Assembly (NCBI RefSeq): GCF_000526335.1
Contig: NZ_JAFW01000001.1
Coordinates: forward strand, 992,001 to 1,056,000
Source of the DNA: Arthrobacter sp. 31Y
GTDB taxonomy: Bacteria; Actinomycetota; Actinomycetes; Actinomycetales; Micrococcaceae
Direction: 5' to 3'
DNA: 64,000 nucleotides
Position numbers and translations under genes: made by a program
The notes under the pieces: model-generated
What the model was told of the DNA's origin: nothing
Databases searched by the model: none
The model's input: only the letters and a program-made list of their open reading frames with translations
Shown: one piece after another, positions 1 to 9,613 of the stretch
Numbering within the stretch: the first letter of the stretch is position 1
How the letters are laid out: the number at the start of each line of letters is the position of its first letter

Positions 1-16
1 GAAAGGTCCACTACTC

Positions 17-937
17 ATGAGCGCGCCCTCACCCGCCGTCGTCGTTGATTCCCCACAGGAGAACGCGCAGTCAGCTGCCAAGCATGAGCCACCGCGGCCG
101 TTCTCCAAAACCAACCTCATCCGGACGGTGGCCGCCGGCTACCTGCCACTGATCCTTGCAACGCTTGTGGTCTTCCTGCCCTTGCTCTGGATGTTGCTGA
201 GTTCATTCAAGCAACCCGGGGAGATCGTCACTATGGATCTGAAGATCCTGCCCGAGTCATTGAACCTTGAGAACTACGCCACAGCGATGACCACGGTTCC
301 GTTCGCCCAGTTCTTCGCCAACAGCCTGATCGTTACGGCGGTGGGTTCCACCATCAAGGTGATGCTCGCGATCCTGACGGCGTACGCGCTGGTGTTTGTG
401 CGCTTCCCGTTCAAGAACGTGATCTTCGTGCTGATCCTGGTGGCACTTATGGTCCCCGCGCAGGTGTCCATTCTGCCGAACTACATCCTGATCGCAGGCA
501 TGGGTGGCAAGAACACCCTGTGGGGCATCATCCTTCCAGGTTTGGGGACGGCGTTTGGCACGTTCCTTTTGCGTCAACACTTCCTGACTTTGCCGTCGTC
601 GATTCTGGAGGCCGCGGAGATCGACGGAGCGGGTCATTGGCGGCGGCTGTGGCAGATCATCGTGCCAGTCTCGGTGCCGTCCATCGCCACAGTGGCGCTC
701 GTGACCGTGGTCAGCGAATGGAATGACTACATTTGGCCGCTCATCATCACTGACCGCCCCGAAACCATGACGCTCCCCGTGGGGCTGACCCTGCTGCAGA
801 ACTCTGAGAGCAACGGTGCCGGCTGGGGAATCCTCATGGCTGGAGCGGTTTTGGTGATCGTTCCCATCCTGCTGGTGTTCGCAGCGCTCCAGCGCTACAT
901 CGTTGCCGGGCTGACACAGGGCAGTGTCACCGGCTGA
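17..937 (+). CDS. Carbohydrate ABC transporter permease (MalG type)
   Basis: Inner-membrane permease subunit of a CUT1-family sugar importer, 306 aa. About 30 polar N-terminal residues precede six hydrophobic segments. The EAA loop that docks the ATPase is visible at about residues 198-217 (EAAEIDGAGHWRRLWQ, then IIVP). ATG follows a GAAAGG ribosome site. The partner permease (MalF type) is expected just upstream, outside the window; the binding protein follows 52 bp downstream. The sugar cannot be read from the permease. No ATPase gene is visible, which is common for CUT1 systems that share one MsiK-like ATPase. Confidence 0.93.
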   Translation: MSAPSPAVVVDSPQENAQSAAKHEPPRPFSKTNLIRTVAAGYLPLILATLVVFLPLLWMLLSSFKQPGEIVTMDLKILPESLNLENYATAMTTVPFAQFFANSLIVTAVGSTIKVMLAILTAYALVFVRFPFKNVIFVLILVALMVPAQVSILPNYILIAGMGGKNTLWGIILPGLGTAFGTFLLRQHFLTLPSSILEAAEIDGAGHWRRLWQIIVPVSVPSIATVALVTVVSEWNDYIWPLIITDRPETMTLPVGLTLLQNSESNGAGWGILMAGAVLVIVPILLVFAALQRYIVAGLTQGSVTG

Positions 938-989
938 ATTTCTCCAACCGCACCATTCGCATCGAAGTAACGTATTGAGAGGAAACACC

Positions 990-2336
990 ATGCGCAGCAA
1001 CCTTGACCGCCGCCATTTCCTGGGGCTGGCAGGCCTCGGAGCCGGAGCCGCGGCCCTCGCCGCATGCGGCGGACCGTCGACGGCGGGGACGGCAGACGCC
1101 GTCGACACCGCGACGATCGACTTCAGCGGTGTAAAGCCCGCCGCCTCCATCGATTTCTGGACCAACCACCCTGGCAAGTCCCAGGACGTGGAGAAGGAGA
1201 TCATCGAGAAGTTCCACGCCAAGTACCCGGACATCAAGGTCAACCTGGTGACGGCCGGCGCCAACTACGAGGAAATTGCCCAGAAGTTCCAGACGTCCCA
1301 GGCAGCTAAGACGGGCCTGCCCGGGCTGGTAGTCCTCTCCGATGTGTGGTGGTTCCGCTACTTCTCCAACGGCAGCATCATCCCCATTGATGGCCTGGTG
1401 AAGCAGCTGGACATCCAGATCGACGACTTCCAGAAGTCGCTGGTGGACGACTACAAATACGACAACAAGCAGTGGGCGCTCCCCTACGGCCGTTCCACCC
1501 CGTTGTTCTACTACAACAAGGACCACTTCAAGGCAGCCGGGCTTCCGGACCGCGCACCCGCTACCTGGCAGGAATTCGCGGACTGGGCCCCGAAACTCAA
1601 GGCCACGTCCGGTGCGCAGTACGCCTACATCTACCCTGCCCTCGCCGGCTACGCGGGCTGGACCCTCCAGAACAACCTGTGGGGTTGGGGCGGCAGCTGG
1701 TCCAAGGACTGGGACATCACCTGCGATTCACCCCAATCCGTGGCCGCACTGCAGTGGGCGCAAGATTCCATCTATAAGGACGGCTGGGCCGGCGTCTCCT
1801 CCAAGGAGGCAGCAGACGACTTCGCCGCCGGCATCACCTCTTCCACGATTTCCTCTACAGGCTCATTGCTCGGCGTCCTGAAAGCCGCCAAGTTCAACGT
1901 GGGCGTCGGGTTCCTGCCCGGTGGCCCGGAGGCACCCAGCGGCGTCTGCCCCACCGGCGGCGCTGGCCTCGGCATCCCCAGTGGCATCAGCAAGGAAGAA
2001 CAGCTGGCAGCGGCAACGTTCCTCAAGTTCATGACTGAACCGGAGAACACCGCCGCCTTCTCAGCAGCCACCGGCTACATGCCCACCAGGCTCTCAGCGG
2101 ACATGTCGGCGGTCCTTGCGGCAACACCGCAGATCAAGACCGCCATGGACCAGCTCGCGGCAACCAAGGTCCAGGACAATGCCCGAGTGTTCCTGCCGGG
2201 CGCGGATCAGGAGATGGCCAAGGCTGCCGCGAAGATCCTGACGCAGCAGGGCGATGTCCAGGCAACCATGACCGATCTGAAGAAGACACTCGAGGGTATC
2301 TACACCAAGGACGTTAAGCCGAAGCTGAAGGCATAA
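990..2336 (+). CDS. Sugar ABC transporter substrate-binding lipoprotein
   Basis: Extracellular solute-binding protein, family 1, 448 aa. I place the start at the ATG at 990, preceded by GAGAGGA, rather than at an in-frame codon 66 bp upstream that overlaps the permease. The N-terminus has a twin arginine (DRRHFLG), a hydrophobic stretch and a lipobox LAAC with Cys26, so it is a Tat-type lipoprotein anchored outside the membrane. Aromatic residues typical of sugar-binding clefts are frequent (WTNHPG, DVWWFRYF, LWGWGGSW). Its place after the permease is the reverse of the usual binding-protein-first order. Ligand unknown. Confidence 0.92.
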   Translation: MRSNLDRRHFLGLAGLGAGAAALAACGGPSTAGTADAVDTATIDFSGVKPAASIDFWTNHPGKSQDVEKEIIEKFHAKYPDIKVNLVTAGANYEEIAQKFQTSQAAKTGLPGLVVLSDVWWFRYFSNGSIIPIDGLVKQLDIQIDDFQKSLVDDYKYDNKQWALPYGRSTPLFYYNKDHFKAAGLPDRAPATWQEFADWAPKLKATSGAQYAYIYPALAGYAGWTLQNNLWGWGGSWSKDWDITCDSPQSVAALQWAQDSIYKDGWAGVSSKEAADDFAAGITSSTISSTGSLLGVLKAAKFNVGVGFLPGGPEAPSGVCPTGGAGLGIPSGISKEEQLAAATFLKFMTEPENTAAFSAATGYMPTRLSADMSAVLAATPQIKTAMDQLAATKVQDNARVFLPGADQEMAKAAAKILTQQGDVQATMTDLKKTLEGIYTKDVKPKLKA

Positions 2337-2363
2337 CCGCTTCAGAACCGCTTCAGAACAAGA

Positions 2364-2395
2364 AAGAGCCGGGCTGCTTTTGCAGCCCGGCTCTT
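2364..2395. terminator. Bidirectional terminator between sugar ABC operon and map
   Basis: A 14-bp perfect stem (AAGAGCCGGGCTGC and its complement) closes a TTTT loop. It lies 28 bp after the binding-protein stop and 13 bp from the map stop on the other strand. The stem ends in AAGA on one side and TCTT on the other, so it can serve both converging genes. Confidence 0.85.
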
Positions 2396-2407
2396 CTCTT
2401 GCAGGTG

Positions 2408-3235
2408 TTACGGGATGGGGACGGGCACGACGCCGAGCGGCACCAAGTGTGCGGCTCCCCCGTCCGGGGCGGACAGGACCCAAATGCCCTTCTCATGCAC
2501 AGCCACCGAGTGTTCCCACTGGCAGGAACGCTTGCCGTCGGTGGTCACCACTGTCCAGTCGTCGTCGAGGGTTGCGGTCTCGATGTCGCCACGAACCAGC
2601 ATGGGTTCAATGGCCAGGCACAGGCCAGGCCGGATCTTGGGGCCGCGGTGACTGGTCCGGTAGTTCAAAACGTCCGGCGCCATGTGCATCTCTGAGCCAA
2701 TGCCGTGGCCCACATAGTCCTCCAGAATGCCCAGGGGCTTTCCTTGGACGGATGATACGTAGTCGTCAATGGCGTTCCCGATGTCGCCCACAAACTTGCC
2801 GTTGGCCAGGGCAGCGATACCACGCCACATAGCTGCTTCGGTGACGTCGGAGAGCCGCTGATCTTCCGGATCAGCGTTGCCGACTATCACAGTCCTGGCG
2901 GAGTCGGAATGCCAACCGTCCACGATGCAGCCGCCGTCTATGGAGATGATGTCGCCATCCTTGAGGACCTTGCCGCCCGGTATACCGTGGACCACTTCCT
3001 CATTGACCGAGGTACAGATGGTGGCCGGGAAGCCGTGATATCCGAGGAAGTTCGACTTCGCTCCGGCATCATTGAGTACCGCGGCAAAGACGTCGTCCAG
3101 GTCCTTGGTGGTGACGCCCGGCTTGGCCGCCGCAACGGCAGCGTCGAGTGCACGGCTCAGGACAAGTCCGGCCTGGTGCATGACGCGCATCTGCTCGTTG
3201 GTTTTGTATTCAATGCGGGGCTGACCGAACGCCAT
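2408..3235 (-). CDS. map: Type I methionine aminopeptidase
   Basis: Removes the initiator Met from nascent proteins in the cytoplasm; 275 aa, normal for the type I family. The two-metal ligands are in place: Asp in the ISIDGG and SDSART segments, His in GHGIG, Glu in AIEPM, and a C-terminal Glu in WEHSVAV. The start has a GGAG site (gaggagatcATG). It follows adk, but a hairpin terminator lies in the gap, so it probably has its own promoter. A 7-bp inverted repeat (AGAGGCC/GGCCTCT, 3260-3278) sits in its short leader. infA, rpmJ and rpoA, which commonly follow map, are not next to it. Confidence 0.97.
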   Translation of the reverse strand: MAFGQPRIEYKTNEQMRVMHQAGLVLSRALDAAVAAAKPGVTTKDLDDVFAAVLNDAGAKSNFLGYHGFPATICTSVNEEVVHGIPGGKVLKDGDIISIDGGCIVDGWHSDSARTVIVGNADPEDQRLSDVTEAAMWRGIAALANGKFVGDIGNAIDDYVSSVQGKPLGILEDYVGHGIGSEMHMAPDVLNYRTSHRGPKIRPGLCLAIEPMLVRGDIETATLDDDWTVVTTDGKRSCQWEHSVAVHEKGIWVLSAPDGGAAHLVPLGVVPVPIP

Positions 3236-3344
3236 GATCTCCTCTGGAAGGTTTGCTGTAGAGGCCGATCAGGCCTCTTGCTTCAACCATTTTCCCGTAC
3301 CGGGGAGCGTGGCCGAAATTGGAATGCAGGGTGGAACAGGAGAA

Positions 3345-3379
3345 GGGTGTGTCCCGCACTCACGGTACGGGACACACCC
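3345..3379 (-). terminator. Terminator downstream of adk
   Basis: A 12-bp perfect inverted repeat (GGGTGTGTCCCG and complement) closes an 11-base loop, 41 bp after the adk stop. It is followed on the minus strand by a pyrimidine-rich TTCTCCTGTT tail. It separates secY-adk from map. Confidence 0.7.
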
Positions 3380-3419
3380 CTCGCTCCAGCGCCGGTTCAC
3401 CGGCTATGTGGAGAATAAG

Positions 3420-3998
3420 CTAAACGGCCTTGGCCGACTCGATCGCCGTCAGCACGCGGTCGGTAACTTCATCGATACCACCAATGCCATCAACCTTCGT
3501 GAGGATGCCACGCTCGGCGTACTTGGCCACAACTGCCTCGGTCTGCTCGTGGTAGAGGTCCAGGCGGTGTCGGATCACAGTCTCGTTGTCATCCGAACGG
3601 CCAGTTTCCTTGGCACGGCCAAGAAGGCGGGTTACCAGTTCTTCATCGTCAGCAGTCAGCTGGAGCACGACGTCGAGCTCCTGCTCACCCTCAGCGAGGA
3701 TCTGGTCAAGGTAATCAACCTGCGCGGTGGTGCGCGGGTAGCCATCCAGGAGGAAGCCGTTTTCGACATCGCTCTGGCTCAGGCGATCGCGAACCATGTC
3801 ATTCGTGACGCTGTCCGGAACAAAGTCCCCGGCGTCCATGTACTTCTTGGCCTCGATGCCCAACGGGGTTTCGCCCTTGACGTTGGCACGGAAGATGTCG
3901 CCGGTGGAGATGGCGACTACGCCGAGGCGCTCGGAAATCCGCTCAGCCTGCGTACCCTTGCCCGAACCGGGAGGTCCAATGATCAGCATTCTCGTCAT
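3420..3998 (-). CDS. adk: Adenylate kinase
   Basis: Catalyses ATP + AMP = 2 ADP; cytoplasmic, 192 aa, the short-lid form. The P-loop GPPGSGKGT is at about residues 8-16. The AMP-site segment is STGDIFR and the NMP motif is DGYPRT. The ATG overlaps the secY stop by 4 bp (ATGA), so it is translationally coupled to secY. This secY-adk order is standard in Gram-positive bacteria. No zinc-binding Cys cluster is seen, as expected for the short lid. Confidence 0.98.
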   Translation of the reverse strand: MTRMLIIGPPGSGKGTQAERISERLGVVAISTGDIFRANVKGETPLGIEAKKYMDAGDFVPDSVTNDMVRDRLSQSDVENGFLLDGYPRTTAQVDYLDQILAEGEQELDVVLQLTADDEELVTRLLGRAKETGRSDDNETVIRHRLDLYHEQTEAVVAKYAERGILTKVDGIGGIDEVTDRVLTAIESAKAV

Positions 3999-5305
3999 CG
4001 CAAAAGCCCTTCGTAGTGACGTTGTTGTAGCTGCGCATCAATCTGCTTGACGGTTTCCAGGCCAACACCCACCATGATCAAAATTGACGTGCCACCGAAC
4101 GGGAAGTTCTGGTTGGCGTTGATCAAGACGAGTGCAACCAAAGGAATCAACGCCACGAAGCCCAGGTAAAGGGCTCCAGGCAAGGTGATCCTGGAAAGCA
4201 CGTACTGCAGGTAGTCCGCGGTCGGTTTACCCGCCCGGATGCCCGGAATAAACCCGCCGTACTTCTTCATGTTGTCCGACACTTCTTCAGGGTTGAAGGT
4301 GATGGCAACGTAGAAGTAGGTGAAGAACACAATCATGGCGAAGTACAGCGCCATGTAGATGGGGTGGTCGCCACGGGTGAGGTTGTTGTTGATCCACTCA
4401 ACCCACGGGGCCATCTGCTCCCCTGGCGCCGGCTGGTTGAACTGCGAAATCAGCCCGGGCAGATAGAGCATGGAGGAAGCGAAGATGACGGGCACGACGC
4501 CGGCCATGTTCACCTTGATGGGAATGTACGTACTGGTGCCACCCACTGTGCGGCGACCGATCATACGCTTGGCGTACTGAACGGGAACACGGCGCTGAGA
4601 CTGCTCCACAAACACCACCAGAGCCACCGTCAGCAAACCGACGGCGAGGACTGTGAAGAAGGTGCCAGGGCCCTTGGATTCCCAGATGGAGCCCAGCGAG
4701 CCGGGGAAGCTTGCAGCGATGGAGGTGAAGATCAGCAGCGACATGCCGTTGCCCACACCCTTTTCGGTGACCAGTTCGCCCATCCACATGATGAGGCCGG
4801 TGCCGGCCGTCAACGTGATGATGATGAGGATGGTGGTCATGATGCTCTCATCAGGAATGATGGGCAGGTTGCAGCCAGGGAGCAACTGACCGGATCGGGC
4901 AAGCGACACCAGAGTGGTGGCGTTCAGCAGACCGAGGGCAATGGTGAGATACCGGGTGTACTGCGTCAACTTTGACTGACCGGAGGAGCCCTCTTCGTAG
5001 AGCTGCTGGAACCGGGGAATGACCACCCGAAGCAACTGCACGATGATGCTCGCAGTGATGTAGGGCATGATGCCCAAGGCAAACACTGAAACCTGCAGCA
5101 ACGCGCCGCCGCTGAACAAGTTCACCAGCTGGTAGATGCCCTGCGAGGTGTCACCGGTGTTCAAGCATTGCTGGACATTCTGGTAGTTCACACCAGGCGA
5201 GGGGATGAAAGCTCCCAAGCGGAAGATTGTGATGATTCCCAGCGTGAACAACAACTTGCGTCGCAAATCAGGCGTCCGAAACGCCCGGCCGAATGCGCTT
5301 AGCAA
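3995..5305 (-). CDS. secY: Sec translocon channel subunit SecY
   Basis: Central ten-helix pore of the protein export channel, 436 aa. I set the start at the TTG at 5305, behind an AGGAGG site. This gives the conserved N-terminus MLSAFGRAFRTPDLRRK; the longer in-frame extension to 5449 runs back through the rplO terminator and is not plausible. Ten hydrophobic segments fit the family. Its partner secE is encoded 37 kb away beside nusG. It is separated from rplO by a strong terminator, so it needs its own promoter. Confidence 0.97.
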   Translation of the reverse strand: MLSAFGRAFRTPDLRRKLLFTLGIITIFRLGAFIPSPGVNYQNVQQCLNTGDTSQGIYQLVNLFSGGALLQVSVFALGIMPYITASIIVQLLRVVIPRFQQLYEEGSSGQSKLTQYTRYLTIALGLLNATTLVSLARSGQLLPGCNLPIIPDESIMTTILIIITLTAGTGLIMWMGELVTEKGVGNGMSLLIFTSIAASFPGSLGSIWESKGPGTFFTVLAVGLLTVALVVFVEQSQRRVPVQYAKRMIGRRTVGGTSTYIPIKVNMAGVVPVIFASSMLYLPGLISQFNQPAPGEQMAPWVEWINNNLTRGDHPIYMALYFAMIVFFTYFYVAITFNPEEVSDNMKKYGGFIPGIRAGKPTADYLQYVLSRITLPGALYLGFVALIPLVALVLINANQNFPFGGTSILIMVGVGLETVKQIDAQLQQRHYEGLLR

Positions 5306-5363
5306 GCGTCCTCCTGAGTAGAAAGTACAAGGATGTGGATGGATCAATGAAACCCAACAACCG

Positions 5364-5369
5364 AGTCTA
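5364..5369 (-). promoter_or_regulatory. Candidate -10 element for secY-adk
   Basis: The minus strand reads TAGACT, matching the actinobacterial TANNNT -10. It lies between the rplO terminator and secY, about 58 bp before the TTG start. No good -35 was found at 17-18 bp spacing. The same hexamer recurs upstream of tuf, rpsL and tRNA-Trp. Confidence 0.4.
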
Positions 5370-5414
5370 ACCGCTTGTGACGCCGTCGGAATAATCGAGA
5401 GTCCACAATCACGC

Positions 5415-5457
5415 AAAAAATCCCGGTATACAGGGCCGAAGCCCCGCATACCGGGAT
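5415..5457 (-). terminator. Rho-independent terminator after rplO
   Basis: The stem ATCCCGGTAT/ATACCGGGAT has further GC pairing inside and is followed on the minus strand by six T residues. It starts 33 bp after the rplO stop and is the clearest intrinsic terminator inside the r-protein cluster. Confidence 0.88.
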
Positions 5458-5489
5458 CCTTTTACAACGGGCATTTGCCCCACTTGTTC

Positions 5490-5972
5490 TTAGAGAGCAG
5501 TGGTGCTTCCGCCTGCTGCAGCAATCTTTTCCGCAGCGCTGGAAGAGAATGCGTGGACCGTGACGTCAACCTTGACGGTGATGTCGCCGGTGCCCAGCAC
5601 CTTCACGGGCTGGTTCTTGCGAACGGCACCCTTCTCAACCAAGGACTCCACGGTGACAGCGCCACCTTCCGGGAACAGCTCGTTGAGCTTCTCCAGGTTT
5701 ACAACCTGGAACTCAACCCGGAACGGGTTCTTGAAGCCGCGCAGCTTCGGCAGGCGCATGTGCAGCGGCAGCTGGCCGCCGGCAAAGCCAGCCTTTACCT
5801 GGTAACGAGCCTTCGTACCCTTGGTACCACGACCAGCGGTCTTACCCTTGGAGCCTTCACCACGACCAACACGGGTCTTGGCGGTCTTGGCACCCGGGGC
5901 GGGGCGCAGGTGGTGGACCTTCAGAGCGTGCTGCTTCTCAGCAGTCTCTTCGGCGGTCTTGTTCTCTGCCAT
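5490..5972 (-). CDS. rplO: 50S ribosomal protein L15
   Basis: Late-assembly protein of the large subunit, 160 aa. The typical glycine- and basic-rich loop is visible ([19 protein letters not shown]), followed by the [13 protein letters not shown] segment. A short acidic N-terminal lead ([13 protein letters not shown]) precedes the conserved [13 protein letters not shown]. Its ATG overlaps the rpmD stop by one base (TAATG). It is the last gene of the rplN-rplO unit. Confidence 0.98.
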   Translation of the reverse strand: MAENKTAEETAEKQHALKVHHLRPAPGAKTAKTRVGRGEGSKGKTAGRGTKGTKARYQVKAGFAGGQLPLHMRLPKLRGFKNPFRVEFQVVNLEKLNELFPEGGAVTVESLVEKGAVRKNQPVKVLGTGDITVKVDVTVHAFSSSAAEKIAAAGGSTTAL

Positions 5973-6178
5973 TACTTCGCCTCCTCTACATTCACGAGGT
6001 GCGGAACCGTGTTCAGCATGCCAACGGTCACGGCGTCAGCGTTGCGGACAACAGTGTGTCCGATGCGCTTGAGGCCGAGGGACCGAAGGGTAGCCTTCTG
6101 GTTCTGCTTGGCGCCAATGACGCCCTTGATCTGGGTGATCTCCAACTTGGCGTCGGAGGGAGTCAGGTTCTTAGCCAT
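5972..6178 (-). CDS. rpmD: 50S ribosomal protein L30
   Basis: Small large-subunit protein, 68 aa. I start it at the ATG at 6178 ([19 protein letters not shown]), not at the longer open frame that runs back into rpsE. The signatures [19 protein letters not shown] and VPHLV are present. It lies 2 bp after rpsE and one base into rplO, a tightly coupled trio. Confidence 0.97.
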   Translation of the reverse strand: MAKNLTPSDAKLEITQIKGVIGAKQNQKATLRSLGLKRIGHTVVRNADAVTVGMLNTVPHLVNVEEAK

Positions 6179-6180
6179 GA

Positions 6181-6885
6181 CTAAACACCTGCCTTCTGGT
6201 TCTGGAGCGCGCGCACCAGAGCAGCAGGAGCAACCTCGTCCAGCGGCAGGCCACGGCGGGCAGCCACGGAAGCGGGCTCTTCGAGCTGCTTCAGAGCGGC
6301 AACAGTCGCGTGAACGATGTTGATCGCGTTTGAGGAACCGAGCGACTTGGAGAGGATGTCGTGGATACCCACGCACTCCAATACCGCGCGGACCGGACCA
6401 CCAGCGATAACACCGGTACCGGCGGAAGCCGGACGCAGCAGGACTACACCTGCAGCGGCCTCACCCTGCACACGGTGCGGGATGGTGCTGCCAACGCGGG
6501 GAACGCGGAAGAAGGACTTCTTGGCCTCTTCAACGCCCTTTGCGATAGCCGCGGGAACTTCCTTGGCCTTGCCGTAGCCAACGCCGACCATACCGTTGCC
6601 GTCACCGACGACGACGAGAGCGGTGAAGCTGAAGCGACGACCACCCTTGACGACCTTGGCAACGCGGTTGATGGTGACAACGCGCTCTACGAACTGGCTC
6701 TTCTCAGCCTCACGACCGCCGTCGCGGCCACCACGGCCACCACGGTCGCCGCGGCCTTGGCCACGGTCGCCGCGCTCGCCACGACGTCCGCCGCGGCGGT
6801 CATCGGTAGCGGGTGCGGTCTCAGTTGCTTCAGCAGCTACAGCTTCAGTCACCTGAACGTCCTTTTCGTTATTTTCAACGGTCAC
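6181..6885 (-). CDS. rpsE: 30S ribosomal protein S5
   Basis: Decoding-fidelity protein of the small subunit, 234 aa. The GTG start overlaps the rplR stop by 4 bp (GTGA). The S5 core begins near residue 62 ([18 protein letters not shown]). Before it is an added tail of about 60 residues: an acidic/Ala stretch, then an Arg/Gly/Asp-rich run ([16 protein letters not shown]) resembling RGG RNA-binding tails. The family is usually 160-210 aa, so this one is long. The tail's function is unknown. Confidence 0.97.
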   Translation of the reverse strand: MTVENNEKDVQVTEAVAAEATETAPATDDRRGGRRGERGDRGQGRGDRGGRGGRDGGREAEKSQFVERVVTINRVAKVVKGGRRFSFTALVVVGDGNGMVGVGYGKAKEVPAAIAKGVEEAKKSFFRVPRVGSTIPHRVQGEAAAGVVLLRPASAGTGVIAGGPVRAVLECVGIHDILSKSLGSSNAINIVHATVAALKQLEEPASVAARRGLPLDEVAPAALVRALQNQKAGV

Positions 6886-7265
6886 AGTGCCAGCCCACCT
6901 TCGCGAGCACCGTCAGCGACGGCGGCGATACGGCCGTGGTACTTGTTACCGCCACGGTCGAAGACAACAGCTTCGACGCCTGCAGCCTTGGCACGCTCGG
7001 CAACGAGCTCGCCAACGCGCTTGGCCTTGGCAGTCTTGTCACCGTCGAATGCACGAAGGTCCGCTTCCAAAGTGGAAGCGAATGCCACGGTTACACCCTT
7101 GCTGTCATCGACAACCTGGACGAACATGTGACGTGCAGAGCGGTTAACAACCATACGAGGACGTACAGCCGTACCTGTGATGCGCTTGCGGATACGAAGC
7201 TGGCGACGGCTGCGTGCAGCCGACTTGCTCTTGTTCGTACGCTTCTTGTTAATTGCGATGGCCAT
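6882..7265 (-). CDS. rplR: 50S ribosomal protein L18
   Basis: 5S rRNA-binding protein of the central protuberance, 127 aa. Basic N-terminus with [12 protein letters not shown], then [18 protein letters not shown] and the closing [12 protein letters not shown] typical of L18. ATG at 7265, 3 bp after the rplF stop. Confidence 0.98.
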   Translation of the reverse strand: MAIAINKKRTNKSKSAARSRRQLRIRKRITGTAVRPRMVVNRSARHMFVQVVDDSKGVTVAFASTLEADLRAFDGDKTAKAKRVGELVAERAKAAGVEAVVFDRGGNKYHGRIAAVADGAREGGLAL

Positions 7266-7268
7266 GGT

Positions 7269-7805
7269 TTACTTACCAGCCTTTCCGACCTTGCGGCGGA
7301 TGACTTCGCCGGCGTAACGGACACCCTTGCCCTTGTAGGGGTCAGGCTTGCGCAGCTTGCGAATGTTGGCAGCAACCTCGCCGACCTGCTGCTTGTTGAT
7401 ACCCGCAACAGAGAGCTTGGTCGGACCCTCTACTACGAAGGTGATGCCTTCGGGTGCAGAGACGTTAACCGGGTGGCTGTAGCCCAGAGCGAACTCCAGG
7501 TCAGAACCCTTGGCCTGAACGCGGTAACCAGTACCAACGATTTCAAGCTTCTTCTCGTAGCCCTCGGTAACGCCCTGGATCATGTTGGCGATCAGGGTGC
7601 GGGTCAGGCCGTGCAGCGAACGCGAGTTGCGCTCGTCGTTCGGGCGGGTGACCGTGAGAGTGTTCTCTTCCTGGGTAACCTCGATCGGGCTGGCCACAGT
7701 GTGGCTCAGCTCGCCTTTGGCACCTTTGACGCTGATGACGGAGCCATCGAGCTTGACCTCAACTCCGGCAGGAACGGTGATGGGGAGACGTCCAATACGT
7801 GACAT
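7269..7805 (-). CDS. rplF: 50S ribosomal protein L6
   Basis: Large-subunit protein near the factor-binding site, 178 aa, normal length. The start [17 protein letters not shown] and the C-terminal signature [14 protein letters not shown] are both intact. 18 bp separate it from rpsH. Confidence 0.98.
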   Translation of the reverse strand: MSRIGRLPITVPAGVEVKLDGSVISVKGAKGELSHTVASPIEVTQEENTLTVTRPNDERNSRSLHGLTRTLIANMIQGVTEGYEKKLEIVGTGYRVQAKGSDLEFALGYSHPVNVSAPEGITFVVEGPTKLSVAGINKQQVGEVAANIRKLRKPDPYKGKGVRYAGEVIRRKVGKAGK

Positions 7806-7823
7806 TATTCTCTTCCTTTCCCG

Positions 7824-8222
7824 TTACCAGACGTACGCGAGGACTTCGCCGCCCACGCCCTTCTTGCCGGCCTGCTTGTCAGTCAGGAGGCCGGAAGAGG
7901 TGGACAGGATTGCGATACCCAGGCCACCCAGCACGTGCGGCAGGTTGGTGGACTTCGCGTAAACGCGGAGGCCCGGCTTGGAGATGCGGCGGACGCCAGC
8001 GATGGAACGCTCGCGGTTCGGACCGAACTTCAGGTCGAGGGTCAGCTTCTTGCCAACCTCGGCGTCTTCTTCCTTCCAGCCGGCAATGTAGCCTTCTGCC
8101 TTCAGGATGTCAGCAACGCGTGCCTTCAGTTTGCTGTACGGCATGGACACGGTGTCGTGGTATGCCGAGTTTGCATTGCGCAGACGCGTGAGCATGTCTG
8201 CGACAGGATCTGTCATAGTCAT
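7824..8222 (-). CDS. rpsH: 30S ribosomal protein S8
   Basis: Primary 16S rRNA-binding protein, 132 aa. Starts [20 protein letters not shown] and ends with the family signature [23 protein letters not shown] 78-bp gap separates it from rplE. In many Gram-positive operons rpsN (S14) occupies that place, but no such frame exists here. Confidence 0.98.
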   Translation of the reverse strand: MTMTDPVADMLTRLRNANSAYHDTVSMPYSKLKARVADILKAEGYIAGWKEEDAEVGKKLTLDLKFGPNRERSIAGVRRISKPGLRVYAKSTNLPHVLGGLGIAILSTSSGLLTDKQAGKKGVGGEVLAYVW

Positions 8223-8300
8223 TTGGGCTATAGCCCTTCCTCGTACCGGTTTCCGCTGCGCCTGCTCTTATGAGCCTGCGCGGACGGACCTGTCACGTAG

Positions 8301-8879
8301 TTAGTTTTCGGTCTTGAACGGGAAGCCAAGCGCCTTGAGCAGCGCGCGGCCTTCGTCATCGGTCTTGGCGGTGGTGACGACCGTGATGTCCATACCGCGA
8401 ACGCGGTCGATGGAATCCTGATCGATTTCGTGGAACATAACCTGCTCGGTCAGACCGAAGGTGTAGTTGCCGTTGCCATCAAACTGCTTGCCGTTGAGGC
8501 CGCGGAAGTCGCGGATACGCGGCAGGGCCAGCGAAACCAGACGGTCCACGAATTCCCACATGCGGTCTCCACGCAGAGTTGCGTGTGCGCCGATGGGCAT
8601 GCCTTCGCGCAGCTTGAACTGTGCAATGGACTTGCGGGCCTTGGTTACCTGCGGCTTCTGGCCGGTGATCAGGGTGAGGTCGCGGACAGCGCCGTCGATC
8701 AGCTTGGAGTCCTTGGCGGCATCTCCAACACCCATGTTCACTACAACCTTCACCAGGCGGGGAACCTGGTTGACGTTCGCGTAGCTGAATTCGTCCTGCA
8801 GGGACTTCTTGATGGTCTCTGCATACTTCGTCTTCAGACGCGGAACAATCTTTACCGGAGTCTCGAGAGTCTCAGTCAT
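8301..8879 (-). CDS. rplE: 50S ribosomal protein L5
   Basis: 5S rRNA-binding protein, 192 aa. Conserved [27 protein letters not shown] and [17 protein letters not shown] segments are present. ATG overlaps the rplX stop by one base (TAATG). C-terminus [11 protein letters not shown] is complete. Confidence 0.98.
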   Translation of the reverse strand: MTETLETPVKIVPRLKTKYAETIKKSLQDEFSYANVNQVPRLVKVVVNMGVGDAAKDSKLIDGAVRDLTLITGQKPQVTKARKSIAQFKLREGMPIGAHATLRGDRMWEFVDRLVSLALPRIRDFRGLNGKQFDGNGNYTFGLTEQVMFHEIDQDSIDRVRGMDITVVTTAKTDDEGRALLKALGFPFKTEN

Positions 8880-9241
8880 TAGATGTCCTTCCCGGTGGCC
8901 TTGGACACGCGGATACGGACGGTCTTGGTAGCGCCATCCTTCTCAACGGTGTCGAGACGGAAACCAACACGGGTCGGCTTCTTGGTGGACGGGTCAACCA
9001 AAGCAACGTTGGATACGTGAATCGGGGCTTCAACAACCTCGATGCCACCGGTCTTGGTGCCGCGCTGCGACTGACCGACCTTGCTGTGCTTGGTGACGCG
9101 GTTGATTCCCTCTACCAGCACGCGGTTGGTGTCGGTGAATACGCGCAGGACCTTGCCCTGCTTGCCGCGGTCGCCGCCACGTTCCTGCTTGGCGCCGGTG
9201 ATGACCTGAACGAGGTCACCCTTCTTGATTTTCTTAGCCAT
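8879..9241 (-). CDS. rplX: 50S ribosomal protein L24
   Basis: Assembly-initiator protein of the large subunit, 120 aa. The KOW motif is at the N-terminus ([29 protein letters not shown]). The [10 protein letters not shown] segment follows. Three bp after rplN, so coupled to it. Confidence 0.98.
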   Translation of the reverse strand: MAKKIKKGDLVQVITGAKQERGGDRGKQGKVLRVFTDTNRVLVEGINRVTKHSKVGQSQRGTKTGGIEVVEAPIHVSNVALVDPSTKKPTRVGFRLDTVEKDGATKTVRIRVSKATGKDI

Positions 9242-9244
9242 GGA

Positions 9245-9613
9245 CTAAAGCACCTCCGGGGCCAGCGAAACGATCTTCATGAACTTCTTGTCGCGAAGTT
9301 CACGACCAACCGGGCCGAAGATACGGGTACCGCGGGGGTCACCGTCGTTCTTCAAGATCACAGCTGCGTTTTCGTCAAACTTGATATAGGAACCATCCGC
9401 ACGGCGGCGTTCCTTCTTGGTACGGACGATGACCGCCTTAACGACGTCGCCCTTCTTTACGTTACCGCCGGGAATAGCGTCCTTGACGGTAGCGACGATC
9501 ACGTCGCCAATGCCTGCGTAGCGACGACCAGATCCACCGAGAACGCGAATGGTAAGGATTTCCTTAGCACCCGTGTTGTCGGCGATCTTGAGTCGCGACT
9601 CCTGCTGAATCAA
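9245..9613 (-). CDS. rplN: 50S ribosomal protein L14
   Basis: Large-subunit interface protein, 122 aa, exact family length. [20 protein letters not shown] behind an AAGGAG site. Conserved [19 protein letters not shown] and [16 protein letters not shown]. It is the first gene of its own unit: a terminator-like hairpin and a candidate promoter lie in the 352-bp gap after rpsQ. Confidence 0.98.
   Translation of the reverse strand: MIQQESRLKIADNTGAKEILTIRVLGGSGRRYAGIGDVIVATVKDAIPGGNVKKGDVVKAVIVRTKKERRRADGSYIKFDENAAVILKNDGDPRGTRIFGPVGRELRDKKFMKIVSLAPEVL

Noticed and set aside
5306..5449. Extended N-terminus for SecY
   Set aside because: It would be read through the rplO terminator and does not resemble SecY; the TTG at 5305 has a strong ribosome site.
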